Shown here: piece by piece, positions 38,301 to 45,802 of the stretch
How positions within the stretch are numbered: the first letter of the stretch is position 1
How the letters are laid out: each line of letters starts with the position of its first letter
Origin: Trichostrongylus colubriformis
Lineage: Eukaryota; Nematoda; Chromadorea; Rhabditida; Trichostrongylidae
DNA: 64,000 nt
Direction of reading: 5' to 3'
NCBI GenBank assembly: GCA_963978905.1
Contig: OZ022256.1
Coordinates: 25,631,426-25,695,425, forward strand
Notes under the pieces: generated by a model
What the model was told of the DNA's origin: nothing
What the model saw: only the letters and a program-made list of their open reading frames with translations
Database searches by the model: none
Made by a program: the position numbers and the translations under genes

Positions 38301-38605
38301 TCAGAGAGAAATTCGCGACTCAACACTCTAACAAACGCTCAACACTATCAATCTTATAATGAATGAAAGGAAAACGTATAATGAAGAGTTGAACTTACAT
38401 TTATATTCTCAGCTGACGCTTCATCACTTTCAGGCTCGCGTTTCACTTCAACAGCCTGAGATTCACTTGTGGTGTCTTTTGCAATTTCGCTTAAAGCGCT
38501 AGTGCACGGCTCCTCCTTTTTTATAACTCCGTTGATGTCATCCAACAATCTGTCAATCAGATCTTGTCTTATACCGGTCCGACTCAAACCTCTTCTCGTC
38601 AGTTC
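17817..38605 (-). CDS. hnRNP U-like protein (SAP-SPRY-P-loop), 5' exon(s) not located
   Basis: HNRNPU/HNRNPUL-type nuclear RNA- and chromatin-binding protein. Exons read from splice sites (high to low): 38605-38399, 38155-38099, 37850-37748, 37684-37530, 37456-37388, 37333-37285, 37229-37140, 36335-~36272, 35680-35629, 35542-35452, 35351-35231, 35167-34949, 34882-34530, 34461-34418, 34274-34234, 34177-34077, 34024-33863, 33788-33693, 33642-33281, 30021-29909, 29830-29740, 28411-28285, 28212-28146, 28084-27989, 27918-27802, 27751-27579, 27521-27422, 27176-27066, 25296-25217, 25150-25039, 24653-24536, 24480-24381, 24247-24153, 23393-23326, 23217-23161, 19094-18942, 18761-18606, 18545-18444, 18389-18304, 17940-17817. 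Phases agree except near 36.3-35.7 kb and between 33281 and 30021, where an exon is probably missed. The first SAP half and the start codon are upstream and unseen. Confidence 0.85.
19110..20320. repeat. GC-boxed tandem repeat array, part A
   Basis: Intronic array of ~150-250 bp units sharing GGGCAAGTTAGG, a GTGTACGGAGCAC-like block, CTCCGCCCACC...GGGCGGGGCTTGCG, and ATCGGGAAGGTCAGGAATGG. Each unit group is headed by AGAAGTTTGGTGT plus a TG/TCTG simple repeat (19140-19181, 19634-19682). The long - strand open frame across 19623-20366 is periodic because of the repeats and is not a gene. Confidence 0.75.
20320..20946. repeat. Duplicated spacer segment, copy 1
   Basis: About 630 bp matching 22083-22770 at perhaps 85% identity: shared blocks include CTGATACATGCA, the TCACGAAGAGACAC block, CTCCTCTTCGATTGTGCCTT, and a GC-rich tail with CGCGGAGCGCGCATGC and GGATTGGCCGGCGAAGCC. 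It separates the two halves of the tandem array, so array plus spacer was duplicated as a ~1.76 kb unit. Confidence 0.7.
20946..22083. repeat. Tandem repeat array, part B (~401-bp period)
   Basis: Within this part the segment starting AACGGGCCTGGAGAGGTCGG at 21032 recurs almost unchanged at 21433, giving a period of about 401 bp with near identity over more than 250 bp. This implies recent amplification. It is intronic within the hnRNP U-like gene. Confidence 0.8.
22083..22770. repeat. Duplicated spacer segment, copy 2
   Basis: Second copy of the 20320-20946 spacer, ending in GC-rich imperfect palindromes (GGCGGCGAAGCCGCC, GGCCGGCGAAGCCGGCC). No coding signal despite long open frames in several phases. 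Confidence 0.7.
24153..27176 (-). CDS. P-loop kinase-like domain exons of hnRNP U-like gene
   Basis: The exon 27176-27066 carries the Walker A VGLPSVGKTTW, followed by ISADTILASMK. Next come the helical exon 25296-25217, then ARRRRNYILDFTNCDPETRKKR (25150-25039), which equals the hnRNP U NFILDQTN region. TIVPSDEVMQQR follows (24653-24536), with an acidic helix after it. This is the polynucleotide-kinase-like ATP-binding fold of HNRNPU/HNRNPUL; in vertebrates its role is oligomerisation and RNA binding, and kinase activity is unproven. The donor after 25039 is GC rather than GT. Confidence 0.88.
25037..25038 (-). other. GC-AG intron 5' splice site
   Basis: The - strand reads CCGACAG|GCAAGC: the exon ends in an extended CAG and the intron begins GC instead of GT. 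The coding phase and the hnRNP U alignment require this junction. GC donors with a strong flanking AG/AAG context are a known minor class in nematodes. Confidence 0.75.
25393..25848. mobile_element. Fold-back MITE in P-loop intron
   Basis: Arms of ~170 bp (from CTAACAAGGGAAGGTGTTTT inward, and CTTACAAGGGAAGG in the complement of the right end) are inverted copies at roughly 93-95% identity by eye around a ~100-bp spacer. It contains no transposase. Located in the intron between 25296 and 27066. Confidence 0.8.
26560..26900 (+). repeat. Dispersed repeat related to 6650-7010
   Basis: Opens with a TCTG-type simple repeat and contains sequence (GGAACATGCACTGGAATATT and following) that is a diverged inverted match to 6650-7010 in the MICU1 intron. 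Both can be read as similar short peptides, which reflects common descent of the repeat, not a conserved gene. Confidence 0.5.
27422..30021 (-). CDS. SPRY-domain exons of hnRNP U-like gene
   Basis: Acidic/basic lead-in exons (30021-29909, 29830-29740) precede a SPRY domain spread over 28411-27579. Recognisable hnRNP U-like positions are ALVWGGVRSTHGI, LPFDELDPNDIRVGFS, DYGDSFGVGDVITAEL, ISFWKN...GVAFANV and YPHICVKNCRVSVNFG. The 27521-27422 exon links to the P-loop and ends SDCTVLMM, matching the DCEVVMM that precedes the Walker motif in hnRNP U. Reading frame intact throughout. Confidence 0.88.
30500..30675 (+). other. Short + strand open segment of unknown meaning
   Basis: Following an acceptor-like TATATTACAG, the + strand is open to TGA at 30672-30674, with a protein-like composition (DFLPTEIHTPPVEEILNV). 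It lies antisense within the large 30022-33280 intron of the hnRNP U-like gene. No family recognised; may be a relic exon inside a transposed fragment, or chance. Confidence 0.2.
31993..32866 (+). mobile_element. Degenerate mariner-like element, copy 3
   Basis: Same family and orientation as 728-1604: shared blocks include TTTTCGCGTTCACAAGATAA, CAGCAAAGGC-like mid sequence, and the terminus ACCGGCCAGAACTTTTATTA. The left terminus appears truncated. It sits in an intron of the hnRNP U-like gene. Confidence 0.6.
33281..38155 (-). CDS. Low-complexity linker exons (basic, Pro-rich, acidic)
   Basis: About 18 exons encoding a disordered linker between SAP and SPRY. It has basic clusters (KRRGKRK, RGRKKP, RPRRLKKR), then three polyproline runs in 34530-34882 (PPPPPPPKP and similar, like profilin/SH3/WW ligands). 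The strongly acidic exon 33281-33642 has many DD/ED/SD pairs and an RRTRKR patch. A run EEAYRRFEQTFSE precedes the polyproline. Vertebrate hnRNP U linkers are also acidic and Gln/Gly-rich but much shorter. A possible 18-bp microexon lies near 36109-36126, with unresolved phase. Confidence 0.75.
37917..38070. mobile_element. Small MITE with 8-bp flanking direct repeat
   Basis: A 154-bp GC-rich insert between two copies of AATAGGTG (37909-37916 and 38071-38078), an 8-bp target duplication as made by hAT elements. Its right end (CGAAGTCTGACGGCGGCCT) is related to the ends of the MITE at 43738-44000. The left end is poorly matched, so the boundaries are tentative. Confidence 0.5.
38399..38605 (-). 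CDS. SAP-domain exon of hnRNP U-like gene
   Basis: Begins ELTRRGLSRTGIRQDLIDRL, the second half of a SAP domain (a DNA/scaffold-attachment helix pair), as in hnRNP U. It continues into an acidic linker with two VKxEPE-like sumoylation-type motifs (IKKEEP, VKREPE). 207 bp, phase 0 at both ends. The first SAP helix must lie in an upstream exon beyond the nested mariners. Confidence 0.8.
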
Positions 38606-38730
38606 CTAAAAAGGGAAAATGTACGCAGCAAGGTTTCAACCATGGAGTACCCTACAAATGCAGAGTCGTGATGTTGAGAGAATGGTATAATAAAATCTAA
38701 ACATATGGAAGGAATTCATAACGCATGATA

Positions 38731-40465
38731 TTAGGTTGAACCATAATTTCTGTTACACTTTGACGAAAAATTTCAAACTTATTTTTCTTAATTTGCGTCG
38801 AACTTCAGTCAACAAAATATTAGGTTGCTCGGAAAGAAATGCGCGTTTGACCTCAAAAAATTTTTTATTGTAAAAACAAAATTAAGCAAGATTAATCTAA
38901 AAGATAATCTTCATAACTATCAATGACTTGTTGCCAACATTTATGCAAAGATTGGTTTTTTCTTTCGAAGAACTCGGCCGGCTGCGACTCAAATTAGTTG
39001 GACACCCAGAGTCGGACTTCTTCACGGTTTGTGAGCTTTTTCTCGGCCAGGGAGTGCTGCATCGACCGGAACAGATGGTAATCGGATGGTGTCAGGTCTC
39101 GGCTGTATGGCGGATGAGGCAGGACTTCCCAGCCCAATTCCTCAATTTTTTCCAAAGTGATTTTTCGCGACATGTGGGCGAGCGTTGTCGTGGAGGAATT
39201 TTGTCGACGTCGTTTCGACACCTTAACGACGCAGTGCTTGATCCACACGGTTCAAAAGATGTTTGTAGATGTCCGCCTAACGTCTGACCCGAATCCAGAA
39301 CTTCAAATCACACCAAACTTTTGCTGTTCCATCAAACACAGAGCATCGCCTTTTTTCCGTGTACATCCGATTTCGGAGTAGATTTTGGAGTGTCATCGGC
39401 GTCTGATCACTGTCTTTTTCGCACTGCGTTGTCGAGTTAGATCCATTTATCATCTGATGTAACAACAGAGTCGAAGAAACCACTGTTCTTGGAGCGATGA
39501 AGAAGAATTCCGTCATTGCCGTTTGTCTTGCCTTGTTTGCGTCCCTCAGCTGGTGGGGTGCCCATTTTCAAAAATATTATATAAATATAATATACATCCT
39601 AAAAATATACGAAAATATATCAAAAGATGCACAATAAAAATCTCTTTCTAATAAGCAAAACTGTTTTGGAAAATATTCTATAGAAGGACGGAAATAAATG
39701 GACAAATTCAACAAGTTCAGCGCGCATTTCTTTCCGAACAACCTAATATGTACCACTATAATCAACAATATAATGCCAGCGAATAGGGAGATGACAGATG
39801 CCTTGCTTATAGAAGTCTGGGGATTTCTGGTCGAAGAAAGTCTGGAGGTCGATTTTGAGATCATCCTCATCATTGAACTGCCGTCCGTCGAGGAAGTGGG
39901 TCAGAGATAGGAATAGGTGGTAGTCAGTTGGGGCCATGCCCGGAGATTACGGTGGACGGGGAGCTTCGTTTAACCAAGGTCCTGGATCCTTTGACACGCC
40001 AACTAAGAGGTCTTGGTCCATTTTTCCGGTAAGTTTGCCGCTCCGGTGTCCAATTGCCTGCAGTAGATATCGGCAGTGGCTGTCGTGTTGGATGGTAACA
40101 GTTTCCTATTTTTTTGAAAATTTTCAAAAAAAATTTTTTCTCAACGCAATTTTTTCAAATTTTTTTCTGTTTCAATTTGAGCCGATCGAGCCATTGGGTT
40201 GCCGCCATAGAGAGACAGTTCCTGGGTCCATCGACTGGTTAATTTTGTTAGTGGCCCTGCATGCTGAGGAACCGAGGCGGTGTTCGTGAATTTCGCACCT
40301 TTCGCGAAATTGCCGTAAACTCACTGCTAGTTGAAGCTGTAGAGAATATGAATGTGCTATTCAGAAGCCCTTTTCAGTCGCTTCATATACCCCCCACTAC
40401 CAAATGCTCCCGAAGCTTCCACAGTTTTCCCCTAAGGGTGTAACAGAAATTATGGTTCAACCTAA
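38731..40465 (-). mobile_element. Outer mariner element, interrupted
   Basis: Perfect 28-bp terminal inverted repeats (TTAGGTTGAACCATAATTTC onward) flanked by TA. It contains another mariner at 38821-39746, so its own length is ~0.8 kb. The - strand at 39743-39937 encodes APTDYHLFLSL, the mariner motif bearing the third catalytic Asp, with the block FNDEDDLKIDLQTFF after it. The N-terminal transposase half is missing: a non-autonomous relic. Confidence 0.85.
38821..39746 (-). mobile_element. Inner mariner element, nested
   Basis: A 926-bp element with ~26-bp terminal inverted repeats (TTAGGTTGCTCGGAAAGAAA, one mismatch between ends), TA on both sides, inserted in the outer mariner. The - strand 38994-39248 reads HPPYSRDLTPSDYHLFRSMQ, the mariner C-terminal catalytic block. 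An upstream frame (39277-39516) has a decayed central domain. Full mariners are ~1.3 kb, so it is internally deleted and frameshifted. Confidence 0.87.
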
Positions 40466-43400
40466 TAGTTGCGATAGGCTGATCAAAGAGCAACAAAATG
40501 CAAAAATGGCATAAGCTACCAAAATATCGAAAGCGAGACCAAAAGAAATTTAGACCCATGCCCAATATCATGACTCCGAAAGTCGCCACCCATCCAAAAA
40601 AGAACATTTCGGGAGAAAGGTGGGATATCTCAGGGCGCCGATCACGATGACATCCCTTTTGCTGGCGACATCGGTCAAACTTCTATCACCGACTTCCTCC
40701 ATTGCACTGATAAAGGGAAACGTCTATATATTTATGTGCAAACAAGTTGACGTGAAACGATGTGGGCAATAGAGGCGAAGGTGGTTTCTAGAGATAGATC
40801 ACGAAGAAACCCAGGTGTACATGAAGCAAAACTTGGGATATCGGCTGTGGGTGAATGGCGTCCCACCCTTTCTCGAAAACAAGGAAACAAAAGTAGTGCT
40901 AAAATGAAATGCATGGTCATACCCACCTGTTTTAGTCTTGCGTCGGACCACAGGAATATCGTAGAAGGTGACAATATCGAGGTGTCACCTCGTGCACAAC
41001 TGCGTCGCGGTCGAGAAGACATTTCTATGAATAACAAACTGGACAAAGGCAAAATAAGCAAATTAGGCGAGATTTATTGAACTAGCTGATTTCCGGTGCC
41101 TGGAACATAATTTTAGAATGGTTAGCAAATCGAATCTTAATAGTGAAGTCATGAAGTCGCTTGTCTAACAGAGCTAGGTTTCCAGTACCATTAATACACA
41201 CATATACTTTCGAAAGACGGCTCAGGTAGGGGTTGTTCTGGTCATTAGATCGCTGCAGACCAGGATACAAAACATTATACGGATAATACCTTTACAAACC
41301 CTGCTAAATGGAAGCTTCATGTTAGGGTTCAATAAAGGTCACCAGCCTACAGAGGGTAAGTTTGAAAAGCGAGTTTTTCGAAAAAAATGAAGCATGGTTC
41401 CGAAACAATCAAAACATTTGTTGCAAAGTTGTTAAAGCAAATTACGTGTTCCAATACGAAGGAATAAAAAATACACAAAACACCTAATTCACACTCTCCA
41501 AGAAGAATCAAATGAAATGGGGAAGTGGCATGAGTTCAAACATCTCGGAACAATATTTCAGCATGTGTTGAAAGGATAATCTAAAGGCTACAAGCAAACA
41601 TGGTGAGGCAAGTTGCCCAGGATAGACATCACGCATATCATCTTCAGCTGAGTGAAGGAATAGTAATCTTCGCTACAGCTTCGCAGAACTTGGGAATAAT
41701 TTCGAAGAAAAATCGTGTCAGCGACAATTCGGAATACTTCGCCGCACTGCGACGGCATGCGGCTGCAGCGCGTGTTTGCGATTGGAGCAAGCACAACCGT
41801 TGTCTTTCATACAGAAACGAGGGAGACGGTCGTTTGGCGCGGCCCGGTTGGAGCTAATTTGCCAATGGGGCACTGCCAAAGCTCCTCCCCTAAAAAGACT
41901 TAGGTAAATCTGGGAGAGTCCAGACGGCCCATGCGCCCCATTGGCAAATTAGCTGCAAGGGCCGCGCCAAACGACATACACCCCAGAAACGAAAATCCAG
42001 CAAATGCAATCGTACTACAGTAATCCATCTGCTGCGGATCACACCATACATTCGGCGACTTTTTTTCAGCTATTGCCTACATAATCATCATCTTCGTGGT
42101 TTTACGAGCTGTTAAGAGTTGAACAATGAAGTGGTTGAAGCAGTTTCACTACCCATTAAAAAAGTAAGATCACGGTGCGTTGTAGTTCAATCGAAGCAAT
42201 CTTCGTAACCTAAAATACACACGTTGCGGTAACCCACTGTTACTGGATCAAATGGATAACTATTACTTGTATATAATATGAACCGATGTGGTAAGTTTAG
42301 TTGGGACAACTCTACTGTGGTTCGCGTCCGGCGCAATCTGGCCTCGGTTTTCAGGCTGAGCCTTAGTCTAATGAAAACCCTTACCCCTCAAGCGAGGCTT
42401 CGGTAAGAATAGAACCTTGAGTATAATGACCATTACAGAACGGTTTTGAGTGTTCCCAAATACATGAGCAGATAATCACTTGAGGAATCATTTCAAAGCG
42501 ACTTTCTGGGTTGGGGATACTCATTTTCGCTGTTGTCGCTCTCTTAATACCGCGTACGATAATCAATTTATGCATTGAAATGAATATCTTTACTTGAACT
42601 CGAAATGATAGAGTGAGGGGTCCTCCCAAGTGAGGCTTAGGCAAAAACAGGGTGCCAGTGTAGATGGAGGACCCCTTCCGGCGTCCGGCGCTAATTTCGC
42701 AAAGGATTTTTGTCTTAGCTTTGTTGAAGAGGAATCTCTCAGTTCCAGGTAAAAACTAAGTGCGCAATACGTGAGCATTCTATAGTAAACACCCGCAACA
42801 TACTAATCATGGGTGAAACTGTCGGAAACTCCGCTCGGCAAGAAGCGTTAAGGGATTTCATAGAATCTTTTGACGAATTCGAAATCTCGAAATTCATTCC
42901 AAAATGAAGCTGTGTATATAGCTAACAAAATTCTTTGAAAACCTACCCGGAAAAGGGCAGCACCTTGGTTCCTTTGAAGTGCTCTTCGAGAAAACCTGAC
43001 AAAGATAACTACAACAACTGGAGCTTCAATTCAAACTGTTTTCAAATTTTTTCAATATCGTCACAGGCAAGTCAAACACTACATTTCAATAAAGTTCTTA
43101 CTAAAATGAAGTGATTTCATGTTGACGTCCTTCCACCAACCCCATTTCTTCATTGGGCGCTGGAAAAATATCGCCAAATGTGTGCTGTGGTCCGCAGAGT
43201 TTCTGCGTATGGATTACTGTAGCATCATTGCATTTGCTGAATTTTCGTTTCTGTGTCTTTCATCCCCTATGCCTGTGTTTGCACGCACTGATGCGGATGG
43301 CATTTTCGCACTCTGTTAGTTTCTGCGACGACTGGTGAAGTTGGGCTGCTTAACTTCATAAGTTGAGAGTAATATCTAGAAAGTGAAAGCATTAGCCTAT

Positions 43401-43737
43401 TCCCAAAAACCTAGTTGGACGAAAAAAAAATTCTCGTTTAATCTTTGCCAGCAGGCGTTATTTGGGGTGCTGATCATGAAGACGGCATCCGTCTTTGACG
43501 TTGGCGCCAATTTGCAAACACGCAAATTAGTGCAATAAGATTGTATCGCCAAATTCTCTTAAAGGCACAGTTCACGATAATTTTGATGTGTGAGCATCTG
43601 TATTCCGTGTTGATCTGTGAGCAGATGGTCCCTTCCACAACTGTTACTAACAATAAGTGTACAGCTACATAAGTGCAGCGCGCAGAAAAACCGTAAGAGA
43701 CCGTTCGAAACACGCAGAGAGAGCTAGAGAAACCGCT
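40466..43737. other. Repeat-rich DNA upstream of hnRNP U-like SAP exon
   Basis: No gene was recognised on either strand. It contains the fold-back MITE 41829-41975 and a weak direct repeat near 42385 and 42620 (CAAGCGAGGCTTCGG / CAAGTGAGGCTTAGG). The missing first exon of the hnRNP U-like gene may be here or beyond the retrotransposon. Confidence 0.4.
41829..41975. mobile_element. 147-bp fold-back MITE
   Basis: GTCGTTTGGCGCGGCC at the left is mirrored as GGCCGCGCCAAACGAC at the right, with arms of about 43 bp including AGCTAATTTGCCAATGGGGC and its complement. Short spacer; no coding content. Confidence 0.75.
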
Positions 43738-43824
43738 TTAGGCCGCCGGCAGCCTTCACGATTTTATTTTTGCGATTTTGCAGTTATGCGTCGCCGCACT
43801 TCCGAACGCGATACTACGACCTTA

Positions 43825-43912
43825 AGGCCGCGGTCATACTCTGCGTGTCTGCGTTAGTTGACGCCGGCACCGGCGTCAACTAACGCAGACACGCAGAGTA
43901 TGACCGCGGCCT
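43825..43912. repeat. 88-bp near-perfect palindrome
   Basis: Left arm 43825-43867 and right arm 43870-43912 are complementary along ~43 bp (AGGCCGCGGTCATACTCTGC ... and its mirror) with only CA between. GC-rich. It could extrude as a cruciform. Probably a minimal MITE inserted in the surrounding MITE. Confidence 0.9.
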
Positions 43913-43997
43913 AAGATTGTGTAATGCCGCAACTTCGCGTGCGGAACGGCGACACCGCAAAGTCGCAAAACGCAAAACCGCGAAGTGTGACGGTGTC

Positions 43998-44002
43998 CTA
44001 AG
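43998..44002. other. Target-site duplication, 5' copy
   Basis: CTAAG directly before the 5' LTR; TTAAG follows the 3' LTR at 57830-57834. TAAG is shared exactly and the fifth base differs. Confidence 0.6.
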
Positions 44003-44362
44003 TGTAAGCCGCGCCGTGCAGACGGCTCGGCATGCTTTTACGATGACTCATGCAAGTGTTTCAGGGCGTGCCCATCCAACGGAGCGAGGAGGCGAGGAGT
44101 CGACCGTCTGCTCGGACCGGAGGTAGCTGCCCGGTACCGTACCCCACCCCCAGGGGGCGAAGCCCTTGTTCTGCGAGACAAGTCCGGACTATGATGCGCC
44201 GTGCATCTTATCTCCTGTGTTGTACATATGTATTTGTAATCCTGTCATTAACCTCCTTCATATTGTCCTGCTTTTGCTGCTTCATAGATAAACTTATTTA
44301 TTTAATCTTCTTTTATTATACAGAAGCACAGGTGGCACCTTCCGCTGCGCCACGCAGCTGAC
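44003..44362 (+). repeat. 5' LTR
   Basis: 360 bp, starting TGTAAGCCGCGCCGTGCAGA. Against the 3' LTR I count four substitutions and one 2-bp indel. An AT-rich part near 44285-44320 (TTATTTATTTAAT) may hold promoter or polyadenylation signals. It does not end in the usual CA. Confidence 0.93.
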
Positions 44363-44380
44363 TGGTAGCAGCGAGTGGTT
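44363..44380 (+). other. Primer-binding site, fits initiator tRNA-Met
   Basis: TGGTAGCAGCGAGTGGTT starts right after the LTR. Its complement would be a tRNA 3' end with CCA, A73, U72, C61 and A59-A60. U72 (pairing A1) and A60 are hallmarks of eukaryotic initiator tRNA-Met, the common primer for Ty3- and copia-type elements. The exact worm tRNA was not compared. Confidence 0.7.
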
Positions 44381-45802
44381 CACCCCTCGCTGTCGGAGAT
44401 CTCCAGAACGGGTAAGTTTGACTTTGTCTTCAGCTAGAGGTTTGAATTCGGAAGGGCCCGTCCGAATTCGCTGCCAGATGGCTGATTCGGGCAAAGAAAA
44501 ACTTCGCCGACGGTCGCTCCGAGCAAAGGATACCGCCGCGTAAGTCCAACGTAGTTTTTCTATTTGAAAATTTCTTTGTGTGAGCATGTGCTTTTGGGGA
44601 CGCATGTCTCCATGAGCTACTTGTGCTTTGATACGGTATCCCTTGTTCTTCCTTTCTCCCATCTTTGTTTCTGAGAGCTCTACCCGTGACGGGGGTCTAA
44701 CCGTCAAGCGCTTTGTGCCCGCGGTGACCGAAGAAAGAGTTCGTCCCGAAGCCTGTGCACTTCTGTGAGTAATAAGGGATCCCACATGTGGAAATGCTGA
44801 GGTAGGGAATATTAAACGCTGATGTACTTATGGGACGTTAAACATGGATTCAGTAAGTAGTGGCTGGCCAGCCGGTGAGTTTTTTTTAGGTGGTGTTGGA
44901 ATCATCAGGTAATTCGTGGTACAATTAAAAACATAAAAATAACAAAAAAATTAAATTAAGAAAAAAATAAAATAAAAATTATGACGGGGAAAATTTCAGA
45001 GCGAAGTCCTCTCAACTGGTAATTATTTAAGTGGGGCCCGAAGGGCCTGTTACAAAAGTCAGTTATGATGACCGTCCCCGTTTCAGTCTCTGGTTCTGGT
45101 TTCTATCGGCCGTTAGGGCTTCTGCAAGCGCGGCATGCCCTTTGTCTACGTTTCTGAGGAGTGCCATCCAGACGAACTCGTCAACACTCATGGAACCAAT
45201 CCAACAGCGGCCCCTGACTTAAGAGCAATTAATACTTGCCGCCACTTTTGAGTACCGAGCAGGCAGCCCGAATGGGTGGATCGTCGTCAGTTTTTACTGC
45301 ATTAGCTCTCGTGGTCGCGGCTCGTAGTGGCCCTCCTTCCTTTTGGTCACTCATATCATTCTTCACATATCATTCTTCACCCCCACACTTCCTTTTTCAC
45401 TCAGTCATTTTTTTTTCTTTCTCTCTCTATGGCTTTCCCATTCTAGCATAACATATCCCACACACCAGGGCAATGCTAGCTATTTGTTATTATTTCCATC
45501 TCGCTTTTCATATACATCTGATAGCGCTTCGGATAAGGGCTGCCGGGACGATCCCACGCGTTATCTCCTTCCCCTTCACTCTTTCAGGCTAAACAACTAT
45601 CTCCTTATCCTATATAAACATCCGATGATCGTCAGCTGTTAGGAATTTAAATTCCTTAGCATTACAGTAACCGCGCCACCATGAGTTGGCTCCGCCCACT
45701 CCTGATCGTCTTGGGAGAGCGATCGCTTCATTATTCATTGGTGGTGCAACTTCAGCAACCACTGCGCTCTGGTAGCCTCGTCTCGCCTACATTGTTTTGA
45801 GT
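44381..45802 (+). promoter_or_regulatory. Retrotransposon 5' leader with candidate splice donors
   Basis: About 1.4 kb of untranslated leader. Strong donor matches GTAAGT occur at 44412-44417 and 44540-44545. An A-rich tract lies at 44925-44985. Acceptor-like CCATTCTAG (~45446) and CTCTTTCAG (~45588) sit before gag. No protein motif seen. The donors could serve a spliced helicase mRNA. Confidence 0.4.

Larger units (their letters stand above)
43738..44002. mobile_element. MITE hosting a palindrome, cut by the retrotransposon
   Basis: Left end TTAGGCCGCCGGCAGCCTTC and right end (complement) TTAGGACACCGTCACACTTC form imperfect inverted termini about 260 bp apart. The right end coincides with the retrotransposon's 5' flank CTAAG. 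Inside is the palindrome 43825-43912. Confidence 0.6.

Noticed and set aside
42381..42778. Possible coding on - strand
   Set aside because: No domain or splice phase link to the hnRNP U-like gene; contains a weak internal direct repeat.
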